Positions 7,624 to 7,655 of a DNA stretch of 7,655 bases are shown here, piece after piece. This DNA comes from Gallionella sp. UBA4121. Its GTDB lineage: Bacteria; Pseudomonadota; Gammaproteobacteria; Burkholderiales; Gallionellaceae. Location of the stretch: NCBI GenBank assembly GCA_002381565.1, contig DFWZ01000057.1, positions 1-7,655 of the forward strand, written 5' to 3'. The notes beneath the pieces are model-generated. The model worked only from the letters and a program-made list of their open reading frames with translations. It did not search any database and was not told the origin of the DNA. The position numbers and the translations under genes are program-made. Position 1 is the first letter of the stretch. Every line of letters begins with the position of its first letter.

Positions 7624-7655
7624 CAGGGTTTATTTATTCCAACATTTACCACCTT

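Noticed and set aside
7624..7655. Terminator or new gene start after the nuclease
   Set aside because: Only 32 bases remain; they are AT-rich with no hairpin or start signal that can be supported.

Overview
The window carries five genes, all on the + strand and closely packed, and reads as ordinary bacterial chromosome rather than a mobile region. The gene order, the moderately high GC content and the protein sequences suggest a betaproteobacterium, perhaps of the Nitrosomonadales/Gallionellaceae type. That placement is an inference from general resemblance and could be wrong.

Layout from left to right: (1) the 3' three-quarters or so of yhdP, a very large AsmA-like envelope protein that is cut by the left edge; (2) a complete nitrilase-superfamily amidase of the Nit1 type, 18 bp downstream; (3) a 138-bp spacer filled with divergently oriented copies of a short CTAACGACT-like repeat; (4) a complete tldD metalloprotease gene that starts directly after the repeats; (5) after 41 bp, a 439-residue protein that looks like an atypical short-chain dehydrogenase/enoyl-ACP reductase (possibly the FabMG family); (6) after 31 bp, a secreted DNA/RNA non-specific endonuclease. 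The last 32 bp hold nothing recognisable. No tRNA, rRNA, CRISPR array, transposase or convincing intrinsic terminator was seen.

How the genes fit together: yhdP and tldD are also neighbours in enterobacteria (rng-yhdP-tldD), so the left part is a conserved envelope/proteolysis neighbourhood with an amidase gene placed between them. YhdP is involved in phospholipid traffic to the outer membrane. The amidase probably performs metabolite repair. TldD forms a peptidase with TldE/PmbA, which is not in this window. The two downstream genes are in operon-like spacing but have no obvious functional link to the upstream ones.

The parts most worth a second look are the repeat-filled spacer in front of tldD and the unusual reductase. 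I did not find a clear novel multi-gene system here.
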